From contig CAYWDH010000012.1 in NCBI GenBank assembly GCA_964456985.1, positions 3,042 to 67,041 on the forward strand: a stretch of DNA of 64,000 nt, read 5' to 3'. Shown here piece after piece: positions 44,147 through 54,400 of this stretch. How positions within the stretch are numbered: the first letter of the stretch is position 1; each line of letters opens with the position of its first letter. A program made the position numbers and the translations under genes. This stretch comes from WJMT01 sp964456985 (GTDB taxonomy: Bacteria > Acidobacteriota > Aminicenantia > Aminicenantales > Aminicenantaceae). The notes under the pieces were generated by a model. It was not told the origin of the DNA and searched no databases. It saw only the letters and a list, made by a program, of their open reading frames with translations.

Positions 44147-45952
44147 ATGAATAAACCAAACAAGGATGACCTGAAGATTCAATTAAAAAAATCTCAAAAA
44201 AGAATAAAAGAACCTGAAGATAAATATAATGTTCCTGAACTATTAGAAAGACTGAAAAGACTTGAAGAAGCTATTGATTCCTCCGATGATCTGATCATAT
44301 CACTGGACAGGAACGCTGTTTTTCTCTTTTTAAATAAGGCATTCTCAAAATATTATTCAGTAAATAGAAACAAGGTGATAGGACACAGCATGATCGAGTT
44401 TGTTGGTGAAGAACACTTCAATAAGGTCCTGAAGCCCATCTTTGATGAAGTCCTCCGGGGAAATTCCGTTAAAAAGGAGATGTCCTATGATTTTCCGGGC
44501 ATTGGCAAGAGGTATTTTTCAGTTCTCTTTTCTCCCCAGAAAGGCGGGGAAAAAGACGACACTGGTGTGGTCGGAGTCATGCGGGATATTACAGACCGGG
44601 TGTTGATGGAAAATAAGATAAAAGAAAGCGAAAAGAAATACAGAGAGCTGATCAATGCTACAAATGACGCCATAGAGGTCATAGATTTTGATGCTCACTT
44701 TATTGATGTCAATGACACAGCTGTCAGAATGCTGGGGTACACAAGGGAAGAACTTCTCTCTATGGGTCCTCCAGATATTGATGCAAACCTGAAAAAGGAA
44801 GAAATAAAAGAACTTGCCAAAAGGATGAAGAAAGATGAAGTACAGGTCTTAGAGACCACCCATAAAACCAAAGACGGGCGTATCATTCCTGTCGAGATAA
44901 GCTCAAGCCTCATTTTATATAAAGGGGAAACAGCTATATTAACTATAGCCCGGGATATCACTCGGCGTAAGAAAGCAGAGAAAGAACTGCTTGAAGAAAG
45001 AAACAAACTGAGAGAGCTCCACAGCGCCGTTGATCAACTTCAAGAATGTGAGACAGAAGATGAGCTCTGGGATAAAGCCCTTGAAGTGACAAAGAATATT
45101 CTGAAGCTGGATCATTGTATCTTTTATGTTTTAGAGAAAGACAAGCTGGTACCCAAAGCTGTGAGCAGAGAAGCTCTTCCTGAAGGATTAAAATCTCTTT
45201 ATTTAGATGAAGGGATCGTAGGCAGGACATTACGCGAGCACAAAACCATACAGGGTAGGGATTTAAGAAAATGGAAAGAAGCGAAACCGATCAGGAAAGA
45301 TGTGAGGTCTTTTATTAGCACTCCCATTGGAAAAGTAGCGGTGATTCAGATTTTTTCTACACGAATAGGGGCTTTTAGCAGCCAGGATGTGAATCTGACC
45401 AAGATTTTAGCCGGGCATCTTCGTGAAGAAGCAGCCAGGATCCGTCTGGAAGAGGAACTCCGCGCTCAAGCTATACGTGACCCCCTGACCGGTTTGTTTA
45501 ACCGCCGTTATTTTGATCAATCGATAAAAAAAGAAGTCAAGCGTGCCAAGAGATATGACCATCCCCTTGGAGTCTTGATGATCGATATAAACAGGTTCAA
45601 AGAAATCAACGACAAATTCTCTCATATGACGGGGGATAAAGTTTTGGTTGAAACAGCCCGCCTACTGGAACAAACTGTTCGTGATATAGATATGGTGGTG
45701 CGCTATGGGGGGGATGAATTTTTAATCATCTTTCCTGAAACAAACGAGGAACCCTCAGAAGTTATCATGGCCCGAATAAGAAAAAATCTTGACGAATGGA
45801 ACAAAAAGGAGAATATCATGGATTTTCCTTTGACTCTGGCCATGGGAGCCTCCTACCTAGAGCCGGGGACAGACGAGACCATAGAAACCACCATAAAAAA
45901 AGCCGATCAAAAAATGTATGAAGATAAAAAAAGACAAAAAAAGCAAAGATAG
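44147..45952 (+). CDS. PAS-PAS-GAF-GGDEF diguanylate cyclase
   Basis: A 601-residue cytoplasmic signalling protein that makes cyclic di-GMP from GTP. The domains in order are an N-terminal coiled coil (about 1-40), PAS (about 35-150, ending GVVGVMRDIT), PAS (about 160-285, ending AILTIARDITRRKKAE), a coiled coil, GAF (about 300-430) and GGDEF (about 440-600). The catalytic motif is intact (RYGGDEFLIIFPE), and the inhibitory I-site RDID lies five residues before it, so product inhibition is likely. No membrane helices are present. It lies between two unrelated minus-strand genes, with no partner in an operon. Confidence 0.93.
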   Translation: MNKPNKDDLKIQLKKSQKRIKEPEDKYNVPELLERLKRLEEAIDSSDDLIISLDRNAVFLFLNKAFSKYYSVNRNKVIGHSMIEFVGEEHFNKVLKPIFDEVLRGNSVKKEMSYDFPGIGKRYFSVLFSPQKGGEKDDTGVVGVMRDITDRVLMENKIKESEKKYRELINATNDAIEVIDFDAHFIDVNDTAVRMLGYTREELLSMGPPDIDANLKKEEIKELAKRMKKDEVQVLETTHKTKDGRIIPVEISSSLILYKGETAILTIARDITRRKKAEKELLEERNKLRELHSAVDQLQECETEDELWDKALEVTKNILKLDHCIFYVLEKDKLVPKAVSREALPEGLKSLYLDEGIVGRTLREHKTIQGRDLRKWKEAKPIRKDVRSFISTPIGKVAVIQIFSTRIGAFSSQDVNLTKILAGHLREEAARIRLEEELRAQAIRDPLTGLFNRRYFDQSIKKEVKRAKRYDHPLGVLMIDINRFKEINDKFSHMTGDKVLVETARLLEQTVRDIDMVVRYGGDEFLIIFPETNEEPSEVIMARIRKNLDEWNKKENIMDFPLTLAMGASYLEPGTDETIETTIKKADQKMYEDKKRQKKQR

Positions 45953-45963
45953 CAAACTATCAA

Positions 45964-46020
45964 TTATTCATATTTAAGCGCTCTTTCCGGATCCGCCAAT
46001 GACGTTCTTACTGCCAGATT
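45964..46020 (-). pseudogene. Relic C-terminus of an orphan ABC permease
   Basis: On the minus strand these 57 bases read NLAVRTSLADPERALKYE followed by TAA. This matches the invariant end of the orphan permeases in this window (QAVKASLADPVSSLKYE and QAVKAALANPAKSLRYE). No permease sequence precedes it; instead the VPS10-type gene ends exactly at its upstream edge. It appears to be the surviving tail of a deleted or replaced permease gene. Confidence 0.7.
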
Positions 46021-49000
46021 AAAAATCTATTGTTTTTGGTGGTCTGAGTGTTTTAATCCCGTTTTCCTCCAGAACTTTGTTTAATTCAGGGATGTCTTCA
46101 TCAATCAGTGCGTTCATGCGCATCACAAGCTTTTTCACCGCCCCTTTAAGCTGTCCCAGCATAAATATATCTGTTTCTGTGGGTCTTGACGGATAGCTCC
46201 CTATGGAAAGGGACAGCATCAGAGTCATCTCGCTTATGGAGCCGCCTCTCAGCGCATATTCCAGTGATCCTCTGTAACCGATTCCTTTGGGAATGATGTC
46301 TGTTTCAAGCGGGCTGAATTTTTCCTCAAAGGCCTGAATGGCTTTTTCAACTTCCTTAGGAAAAGTCTCTTTCTCTTCTTTTGTTTCTTTCATTTTATCG
46401 ATCTGTCTTCTGATGCTTTTAACACCTGTGACAGCCATCCCCATTTTTCTGGACAGATTCATAGCTTCCACCTGTTTTTCTATTTGAATTGTCCTTTCAT
46501 CACCTCCCATTCTAAATCCTGGCACAGGCTTAACCTCACCTTTTTCTTTCAGTACATCATCGCTAATATTGAGCTCAATTTCATATTCACCAGCCGTGAC
46601 TTCAGGAGGAGAGACCATTCCCAGCCCTCCGGTTTTAACGGGTTCTCCTTCTTCTGTTCTCGGAACAAACTGCAGATTCCACATGTACCGGTAAACCCCC
46701 TTTTTATTAAGAACTCTCATTTGATAAATCTCTTGTCCGTCTTTGTTTTTAATAAAAATCCTGTTTTTTCCGGATGGTTTTTCTCTGAAGTACACATTTA
46801 TGCCCAGTCCGTACTCAGGATTTTTTCCGGAATACAGAGCCCCGCTGTAGGAATCGCCTCTAGAAGAGATAAAGCGCTTTGTGGCTGGTCTTATTGAAAA
46901 GACGTGATAAGGTTTGTTGAGGACTTCTTCGGTCATCTCCTGAAGAGGCCGGATATCATCCATGATCCAGATGCCTCTACCGTGTGTTCCGATGATCAGG
47001 TCATTGTCTCTCGGGTGTACAGCAATATCTCTGACTGCTACAGTGGGGAGATTGTTGTTCAATGAAAACCAGGTTTTTCCTCCATCAAGAGATGCATACA
47101 TCCCGAATTCCATTCCCGCAAAAAGCAGATTTTTGTTTCTCAGGTCCTCCCTCACTACATGGATCCACCCAAAGGGAAGGTTTCCCTTGATCGATGTCCA
47201 GGTTTCTCCGAAATCTGCGGTCTTATAAAGATACGGAGCATAGTCGTCACTCCGGTGCCCGTCAAAGGCCGCATAAGCAGTCCCCGCATCAAAATGAGAG
47301 GCTTCAATCTTTGTACACCATGTATAAGGAGGCAGGTCCGGGATATTTCCAACCACGTTCTTCCAGTCCTCTCCCCCGTTTCTGGTCACCTGAACATTGC
47401 CATCATCTGTTCCGCACCAGATAAGTCCTTTCTCAAGCGGAGATTCAGCTATGGTGTATATGGTGCAGTGCACTTCGGCTCCTGTGTTATCTAGCGTGAT
47501 CAGACCTCCTGAATCCTTTAACTTGTCCGGGTCATTCGTGGAAAGGTCCGGGCTCACGATCTCCCAGGAATAACCCTGGTCTTCGCTTTTAAACAAATAA
47601 TTTCCGCCTGTATATATGGTGCTGTGGTCATGTGGAGAAATAAGGACCGGTGAATTCCAGTTAAACCGGTATGGAGGCTCATCCAGAGCGGCCATGGGTT
47701 TTATGCTCTTGCTGCGGTCAATCTCAAGATTATACATGTAGAGCCCGTTCATCTGTGAGTTCCCGTAGACTATATTATAGTCCGTAGGGTCCACTTCACA
47801 GTAAAATCCGTCTCCGCCTCCAACACTGTTCCAGTCTTCATTGATGATCCCGCCCGAATCCAGACTGTTGCTGGGGCCTCCCCAGACACCGTTGTCCTGA
47901 AGCCCGCAGTACACATAGTAAGGATCCCGCATATCATATCCGACCTGGTAAACCTCTGACAGCGCCATATGTTTGATAGGACGCCAGTGAGCGCCCTGGT
48001 CATATGTGATATCAATACCTCCGTCGTTTCCATCGATGAGATGTTGAGGATTCCAGGGATCGATCCACAGCGCATGATGGTCCGGATGCGTATTAGATGA
48101 TATGGCTTTGAACTTCTTCCCTCTGTCTTTTGAAACGAAAAGACCGCCGGAAAAAACATACACTACTTCGTCATCCGTTGGATCCACTCTTATCTGGCTG
48201 TAATAAAAGGGCCTGAAATTGACCTTCGTGAACATCTCGTTGTCACACGTTCTTGACCAGGTAATCCCTTTGTCTTCCGATCGCCAAATGCCCCCGTCTT
48301 CATGCTCGATCAAAGCATAAACCACATTGGGGCTGCTCCTGGATACATCCAGTCCGATCCTTCCCATGATTCCTTCTGGCAGGTCTTTGATCAGCCGCTT
48401 CCAACTCTCTCCGGCATCTTCGGTCTTATAAATGCCGCTTCCCTGCCCCCCGCTGTAGAAATAATAGGGATATCTCTGGTAATCCCAGGCCGCAGCATAC
48501 AGGATAAGGGGATTTGAAGGATCTATAACCAGATCAGCAAATCCTGTGCTCTCATTCACATAAAGGACCTTATTCCATGTCTTTCCGCCGTCTGTGGTCT
48601 TGTATATCCCCCTTTCCTTATTTTTTCCCCACAGGTGGCCCAGAGCCGCCACATAAACTGTGTCCGGATCCTCCCTATCAATGACAATCCGGCTTATATG
48701 ACGGGATTGCTTTAATCCCATATGTTCCCATGTCTTTCCGCCGTCTGTGGATTTATAAACACCGTCCCCTATGGTCACACTATTTCTGGAAGTGGCTTCA
48801 CCTGTCCCGACCCAAATCACATCCGGATTATTCTGATCAACAGCAATATCTCCCACAGATACTGTGCTTTCCTTATCAAATATAGGCTCCCAAGTGATTC
48901 CGTCATTGACTGATCTCCATACCCCACTGGGCCCTACAGCCGCATAGATGATCCAGGGCTTGTCTTCAACAGCTTCGATATCAACCGTTCTTCCTCCCAT

Positions 49001-49135
49001 CACTGCAGGTCCGATGCATCTCCAGGACATCTCTTTGAAGATGTCTCCGACCTGCTCGGCACTTTGAGAATAAGCAAAAGAAAAAACAACAAAAAACAGA
49101 CATACTACTGATATAAATATTTTTTTTGTTTTCAT
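46019..49135 (-). CDS. Secreted VPS10/sortilin-type beta-propeller protein with Asp-box repeats
   Basis: A 1038-residue exported protein started at ATG 49135 (signal MKTKKIFISVVCLFFVVFSFAYS). It contains many BNR/Asp-box repeats of the form S-x-D-G-G-x-T-W (STDGGKTW, TTDGGKTW, TEDAGESW, SEDKGITW, SEDQGYSW, SLDGGKTW) that build one or two large beta-propellers, as in sortilin VPS10 domains and GH74/GH33-type enzymes. Its N-terminal MSWRCIGPAVMGGRTVDIEA is characteristic of a group common in Acidobacteriota and Bacteroidota. Residues after about 750 form a beta-sandwich and helical tail. The biochemical role is unknown; glycan binding or hydrolysis is often proposed. The gene ends precisely at the permease relic. 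Confidence 0.88.
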   Translation of the reverse strand: MKTKKIFISVVCLFFVVFSFAYSQSAEQVGDIFKEMSWRCIGPAVMGGRTVDIEAVEDKPWIIYAAVGPSGVWRSVNDGITWEPIFDKESTVSVGDIAVDQNNPDVIWVGTGEATSRNSVTIGDGVYKSTDGGKTWEHMGLKQSRHISRIVIDREDPDTVYVAALGHLWGKNKERGIYKTTDGGKTWNKVLYVNESTGFADLVIDPSNPLILYAAAWDYQRYPYYFYSGGQGSGIYKTEDAGESWKRLIKDLPEGIMGRIGLDVSRSSPNVVYALIEHEDGGIWRSEDKGITWSRTCDNEMFTKVNFRPFYYSQIRVDPTDDEVVYVFSGGLFVSKDRGKKFKAISSNTHPDHHALWIDPWNPQHLIDGNDGGIDITYDQGAHWRPIKHMALSEVYQVGYDMRDPYYVYCGLQDNGVWGGPSNSLDSGGIINEDWNSVGGGDGFYCEVDPTDYNIVYGNSQMNGLYMYNLEIDRSKSIKPMAALDEPPYRFNWNSPVLISPHDHSTIYTGGNYLFKSEDQGYSWEIVSPDLSTNDPDKLKDSGGLITLDNTGAEVHCTIYTIAESPLEKGLIWCGTDDGNVQVTRNGGEDWKNVVGNIPDLPPYTWCTKIEASHFDAGTAYAAFDGHRSDDYAPYLYKTADFGETWTSIKGNLPFGWIHVVREDLRNKNLLFAGMEFGMYASLDGGKTWFSLNNNLPTVAVRDIAVHPRDNDLIIGTHGRGIWIMDDIRPLQEMTEEVLNKPYHVFSIRPATKRFISSRGDSYSGALYSGKNPEYGLGINVYFREKPSGKNRIFIKNKDGQEIYQMRVLNKKGVYRYMWNLQFVPRTEEGEPVKTGGLGMVSPPEVTAGEYEIELNISDDVLKEKGEVKPVPGFRMGGDERTIQIEKQVEAMNLSRKMGMAVTGVKSIRRQIDKMKETKEEKETFPKEVEKAIQAFEEKFSPLETDIIPKGIGYRGSLEYALRGGSISEMTLMLSLSIGSYPSRPTETDIFMLGQLKGAVKKLVMRMNALIDEDIPELNKVLEENGIKTLRPPKTIDF

Positions 49136-49248
49136 AATCCCTTCTCCTTCATTCACTTGTATTTTTATATTTTAAATACGAAATCTCTTTATGCAAGTTT
49201 AATATTTCTATATAATCATTGGTGTTGATTTAACTTATAAGGATAGAG

Positions 49249-49665
49249 GTGAACAAAACGATGGGAATAAACCAAAATAAAAGCCAAAGACGCCTTGAAG
49301 ACAGAATTCAGGCCTCCTTCTCTGTAATTACCTCTCAGTCCATAATACAGGGGGATATCAAAAGCAAAGATGACCTTCTCATTTCAGGCCAACTTGAGGG
49401 GAATATCAAATGTAGTGGATTGGTGAGGATAGGCCCGGAAGGCCGGATCAAAGGAAGTATTCTCAGCCCGTTCATCATCATCGAAGGCCGGATCAAAGGA
49501 AACATCAAAGAAGCAGAACAGATCGAAATCCGGAAAACAGGGCAAGTACACGGAGACATCTTCACAAAAAGTCTGGCTATGGCGGAAGGAAGCGTCTTTC
49601 AGGGACAGATCAATATGACCGAAAAGGGCGGTAAGCCCACTCGTTTTGTAGAAAAAAGAGAATAA
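49249..49665 (+). CDS. Bactofilin family cytoskeletal protein
   Basis: A 138-residue protein with the bactofilin (DUF583) right-handed beta-helix: repeated short strands with Gly and Ile such as IIQGDIKSKDDLLISGQLEGNIK, GRIKGSIL, GRIKGNIKEAEQIEI and GQVHGDIFT, flanked by short disordered tails. Bactofilins polymerise without nucleotide on the inner membrane and organise cell-wall synthesis or cell shape. Two starts are possible: GTG 49249 behind AAGGA, or ATG 49261 for which GAGGTG would be the ribosome site; the beta-helix is unaffected. No M23 peptidase partner is adjacent. It is convergent with cstA. Confidence 0.9.
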   Translation: MNKTMGINQNKSQRRLEDRIQASFSVITSQSIIQGDIKSKDDLLISGQLEGNIKCSGLVRIGPEGRIKGSILSPFIIIEGRIKGNIKEAEQIEIRKTGQVHGDIFTKSLAMAEGSVFQGQINMTEKGGKPTRFVEKRE

Positions 49666-49670
49666 AACAG

Positions 49671-49698
49671 AGCCTTAGTCAATTTTTTTAAGGCTTTT
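49671..49698. terminator. Possible bidirectional hairpin between bactofilin and cstA
   Basis: AGCCTTA (49671-49677) pairs exactly with TAAGGCT (49689-49695) around an 11-base T-rich loop, followed by TTTT on the plus strand. The stem is short and overlaps the last codons of cstA, so this is a weak candidate. Confidence 0.3.
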
Positions 49699-51357
49699 GA
49701 CCGCCTGATAGACCAGACTTACAGCCACTGCAAAAAGCATCAGTGCCACCAGAAGCAGAAAACAGGTCCCGACCAGATTAAAATTGGCAGGGACAGGCTG
49801 ATGGGATAAGTAATGGACAACGAGCTTTGTTTTGCTTTGAACCAGAACCGCCAGTGCAGAGAGAGTTATGGCAAACATAATGAACATAGGATACCGGACA
49901 AATTGATTCTTTATCTGCTTCTTTGCAAGCCAGACACTTATAGCAAGAAGGGCCAATGCGGCTAACAGCTGGTTTGCTGAGCCAAATATAGGCCATATAG
50001 CCTGATAGCTTCCTGAAAGAGCTAAAATCCCCCCTGGAAGAATGGTGAAAAATGTGGCAGCAAACCGGTTCGTTAGAAACTTTTGGAGGGTATTCGGCTT
50101 ATCAGAGCGGAAAAATTCCTGAAATGTGAATCGCCCCAGCCTGGTGGCTGTATCCAGAGAAGTGAGAGCAAACTCAGCCACAGCCATGGCTGCAAAAATA
50201 ATACCGACCTTTAAAGGGATACCCAGTTTTGATATAAACCCTCCCACTCCTTTGGCAAACAGAGTAATAGGATCGGCATTTCCTCCTATCGGAAAAAACA
50301 CTTGATATTGAGAAGGGAGAAGCACAATGGCTGTGATCAGAGCTATGACCGCCAGCAGTCCTTCTATAAGCATGCCCCCATACCCTACAGGCCGGGCATC
50401 CAGTTCGCAGTTGAGCTGTTTAGCTGTGGTGCCGGATGCAACCAGTGAATGAAAACCAGATATAGCGCCACACGCAACAGTAACAAACAAAATAGGAAAC
50501 AAAGAGCCCAAACCCGGATGAACAAATTTACTGAATGCAGGAAATTTGATGGATGGATCGGCTATAAGAATTCCAAAGAAACTGAAAATAAGAACCATAT
50601 ACAAAAGATTTGAATTCAGATAGTCCCTGGGTTGGAGAAGGATCCAGACCGGAGTGACCGAAGCAGTGAAAATATAGCATAAAATAACACAGGTCCATAT
50701 TATTTGGGCATTTGCTTCAGTTACCGGAAAAATAATAGGGAATTGATTTCCTATCCAGATACAGAGCATCAAAAGAGTCACCCCCACCACAGTGGAAACC
50801 CATAATTTAGCCTTCATTCTGTAGACAGACAATCCAAAAAACACAGCCAGCAAAATAAACAAAAGCGAAGCTGTGCTGACTTCAGGTGTGGAAACAAAGG
50901 TCTTGGCCACCAAGATCACAAATGCAGCTACCACCAACACTAATGTAAACCATGCAAAAATCAAAAAAAGTAGTTTGCCGTGGACTCCGATATACTCCTC
51001 AATGACTTCGCCGATGGATCGGCCTCTGTGACGGACAGAGGCGACAAGAGAGGTAAAGTCATGGACAGCTCCCATGAATACGTTCCCGAAAACAATCCAT
51101 AAAAAGACCGGAATCCAGCCAAAGACCGCAGCTGTGATCGGCCCTATAATGGGCGCTGCTCCAGCAATGGAAGCAAAATGGTGACCTAAAAGAACAGGCC
51201 ATTTGGCTGGAACATAATCAATACCGTCTCCCATGGTGTGGCAGGGAGTCTTTTTCTTTAGGTCAAGACCCAGTTTACGTGCCAAATAACGACCGTAAAA
51301 GATATAACCCAGTATGAAAAAAATAACGGTAATAATAAGAATCAATGCGGAAGACAT
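49675..51357 (-). CDS. cstA: Carbon starvation protein A (CstA) family transporter
   Basis: A 560-residue polytopic membrane protein with about 15 helices. Family signatures are YVPAKWPVLLGHHFASIAGAAPIIGP near the N-terminus, GAVHDFTSLVASVRHRGRSIGE, GFHSLVASGTTAKQL and FALTSLDTATRLGRF. CstA and the related BtsT take up peptides or pyruvate, chiefly during carbon limitation. This is the shorter form, near 560 residues instead of about 700 in Escherichia coli CstA. AAGGA lies upstream of the ATG. There is no adjacent sensor kinase pair. Peptide or pyruvate as substrate is inferred from the family. Confidence 0.94.
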   Translation of the reverse strand: MSSALILIITVIFFILGYIFYGRYLARKLGLDLKKKTPCHTMGDGIDYVPAKWPVLLGHHFASIAGAAPIIGPITAAVFGWIPVFLWIVFGNVFMGAVHDFTSLVASVRHRGRSIGEVIEEYIGVHGKLLFLIFAWFTLVLVVAAFVILVAKTFVSTPEVSTASLLFILLAVFFGLSVYRMKAKLWVSTVVGVTLLMLCIWIGNQFPIIFPVTEANAQIIWTCVILCYIFTASVTPVWILLQPRDYLNSNLLYMVLIFSFFGILIADPSIKFPAFSKFVHPGLGSLFPILFVTVACGAISGFHSLVASGTTAKQLNCELDARPVGYGGMLIEGLLAVIALITAIVLLPSQYQVFFPIGGNADPITLFAKGVGGFISKLGIPLKVGIIFAAMAVAEFALTSLDTATRLGRFTFQEFFRSDKPNTLQKFLTNRFAATFFTILPGGILALSGSYQAIWPIFGSANQLLAALALLAISVWLAKKQIKNQFVRYPMFIMFAITLSALAVLVQSKTKLVVHYLSHQPVPANFNLVGTCFLLLVALMLFAVAVSLVYQAVKSLKKID

Positions 51358-51416
51358 GTCACATCCTTTTTTGTTTATGGCTTCTCTGCATCTATACCAT
51401 AAGAAATAAAATCATG

Positions 51417-54400
51417 TCAAACAGGACACTCAAGTTTCTTAAGTATGAGAATCCAGCCTCTGGCTTTGGGGACCGGAATTTTCTGATTAGAAGAAAAGGA
51501 AGCAGATTCCTGAAAATCTTTGATAAACGGAGCCTCCAGTACAGTATCTTCTTTTTCCATGCCTAGAGATCCCCAATCAATTTGAAGGCGCACGTCCATA
51601 TCCTCTTCAGCCCAACTGGCCATACTGATCAGAACCCGATCCTTTCTCTGATATACAGTCACTAAGACTTTTTTACTGTCCGTCTTTACAGGGCAGTCTT
51701 CGACCCAGTATCCGATCATCCGGCTCTGTTCAATCCCGAACTCATCCCAGATCTTCCAGATAGGAGAGGGATCCCCTGCCCAGGGAAGACGCGCGGTCAT
51801 GCCGTAAAGCATCCCTCTCCAGGGATTCCCTCCTTCCTGAAGCATCTCACCCATGAGCCCGAACGGGATTCCTGAAACTTCCACCATCCAAAATGGAGGC
51901 GACTCATTGTAGTCAAAATATTCGCCGAACCACAATCGGTCAATGTAGGGAAAGTGTTCCAGATAAAGATTAGCGCTGTTGGCATAGCCGTCTCTCGGAT
52001 TGAACTGGTTTGCCGAATGAAGATCTATTAGGGGTTCGGGCCGGTTCCTTTCCAGTATTTTTCTGACCCTTTTCATCACGGTCCGGTCAAAGGCCACATC
52101 ATCGATATAAAGGCCGTCAATCCCAACATTCCTTGCCAGCCAGTCCAATCCTTCAAGATAATAGTTGTGCCAGCGGGACACACCGCTGTTTATCACAGCT
52201 GCGTCTTTGAGATCAGGGACAAACCAACCGGCTATGTAATCATCAACCAGATGCTCCTGAAGCCAGGAATACCCCCCGCCGGGTCCGTAAGAGAGAATCT
52301 CATCACCCAGGCTCCTAAGCGCAAAAAGCTCAGGAGCCCGGTTGGATAGTTCCCTCACTGTGTAATAAATCTTGACCTTCATCCCCTCGGAATGGGCTTT
52401 ATCTATGTAATCTTTCATCTTTTTTGGAGTCAAGAACGGATAATTTATATAAGGATTTATTTCTGTGGCATGGTGGACATTGACTGTATTCGCTCCCTTT
52501 TCCTTAATAAAATCAACGGGTTCAAAACTGTGATAATACCGATTTTTCCAATGTTTTTCCGTATCCAGCGTCCTGAATGGTGTCACCAGCAGTTCAAAAT
52601 TAAAGAAAAGGGTCTCTCCTTTATTGAGCACTCTTTCTCCGCTGAAAACAGTAATGAGACGCTCTTTATCTCCGGTTTTGATACGGCACCCCCCTTTTCC
52701 ATTGTTTGACCATGATTCAGGTATAACAAGCGGTTTCAACTGATAAAAATTGGTATTTAAGGGTCTTGAGTAACTCTCATCCTTAAACCCACACTGCACA
52801 CCCGCATTCACATCACCTATCCATAAGGAATCCTGATTTTTCTTTTGGTTCCATGTCCATTGAAAGGTATCCGGGCACAGACCACCTTTTTTCCCCATAC
52901 CCATCATATACCTGGCCACATCCTTTGTGACTGGGATTTCAAGGCTTATATCATTCACTTTGATATCTCTATCTGTTGTGATGCGGACTTCATAACCCAC
53001 AAATCCGTCAAATTCCATTTTTCCTTTGATATTTTTGTGAAGCGGACCTGATTCTGAAGACGCTGTCCATTCCACAACTCCTCTGTTCTTTTTGGCGATC
53101 TTGAACCGGCCTTTATGCCACTCCAGAGGTTCTTTGTCTTCTTTTCTTATTACGAGCTTTAAAGGAGAGGATAAAATCTCTCTGTATTTATCTTTGTTAA
53201 TATATGTCATCTCCGGAGCAAAAAGGCTTCTGATGCTTTCTGGAAAACCTTGTTTGTTCAGACTTAAACTCCTTCCCAGGCAAGAAATCGTGCGCCCTTT
53301 GATTTCAAGAGGTGTATACGGAGACACAATATCATCATCCAGAGCGATCCGCGAGTTTAACCATCTTAAGCGGGAGTGTCTCCAGAGCTCATCATCTCCG
53401 CTATTCTTTATAGAAGAGCTGCTTACATCGATCTCTAGTTTAATGGAGGTTCTCTTTTGTCCTTCGGGTGAAACCACTACCTCCCCTTTATATAGGCCTG
53501 CTTGTGCGTTTTCCGGAATCTGAACGCCGCACCATAAAGTCTGGATCTCTCCTTTTTTTACAGGCAATACCTTATCAAATCTTTCTCCTCTCCAGTCTAT
53601 TCCCTGTGTGTTAAAGCAGGTGAATTCAGATGCAGGGATCACTTTGTTTCCCTTATTCTCCATTAAATCATTAAAAAGAACATCCACATCTTTTATGTTT
53701 TCACGGCAGGCAAAAAGCCCGAGCTGGAAAGTTAAATATTCCCCTCTGGCAGCCCTTTCCTTGAAATTCTTATGAGGCCCTTTTTTAATCCATCTATAAG
53801 CAAGGTCTTTTTTCATCCTAATTGGGAATTTTCTGGATTCCGGAAAGACCAGATAAGTGGCGTCCGGATTGTCTTCCATAAGCCGGGACACTTCTTCCTT
53901 TGTGGCAATGACTTCCATGGGAAAAAAGCTGTTGAATCCATCAATGGATTGGAGCTCCACCACTTCTGCCCTGGGTAAAAGGTTATCAGATATCACCTGC
54001 CTTTTCACACCATAACGCTCCAGCCACTCAGAAGAAGCGGTATGTTCCGGCTCAGGGTAGATGACCTCAGGATAATTGCTTCTTCCTTCCATATGATTGA
54101 CCATATAATAAATATAGTACTGGCCCGGACCTGAAACAGGCTGGAAAACGAGCTCTCCGTACTCTCTGTTGATATCTCCGCAAAACACATTCATCACTCT
54201 CTTTTCCGTGGTGCCATCTATGACCAAGACTTCTTTTTGGTCAGGATTAAGATCCCGCCTTCTCCAGGGTATACGCACAAAAACCGCCCCGCTCTCTTCA
54301 CTGACGCGGCATACAGCCCTGTGGTTTCCGTATCTCTTTTCATTCCAATTTCCTGTTCCGTAAGGCACCTCATCAATCAATGCATCATCCTCATCTTTGT

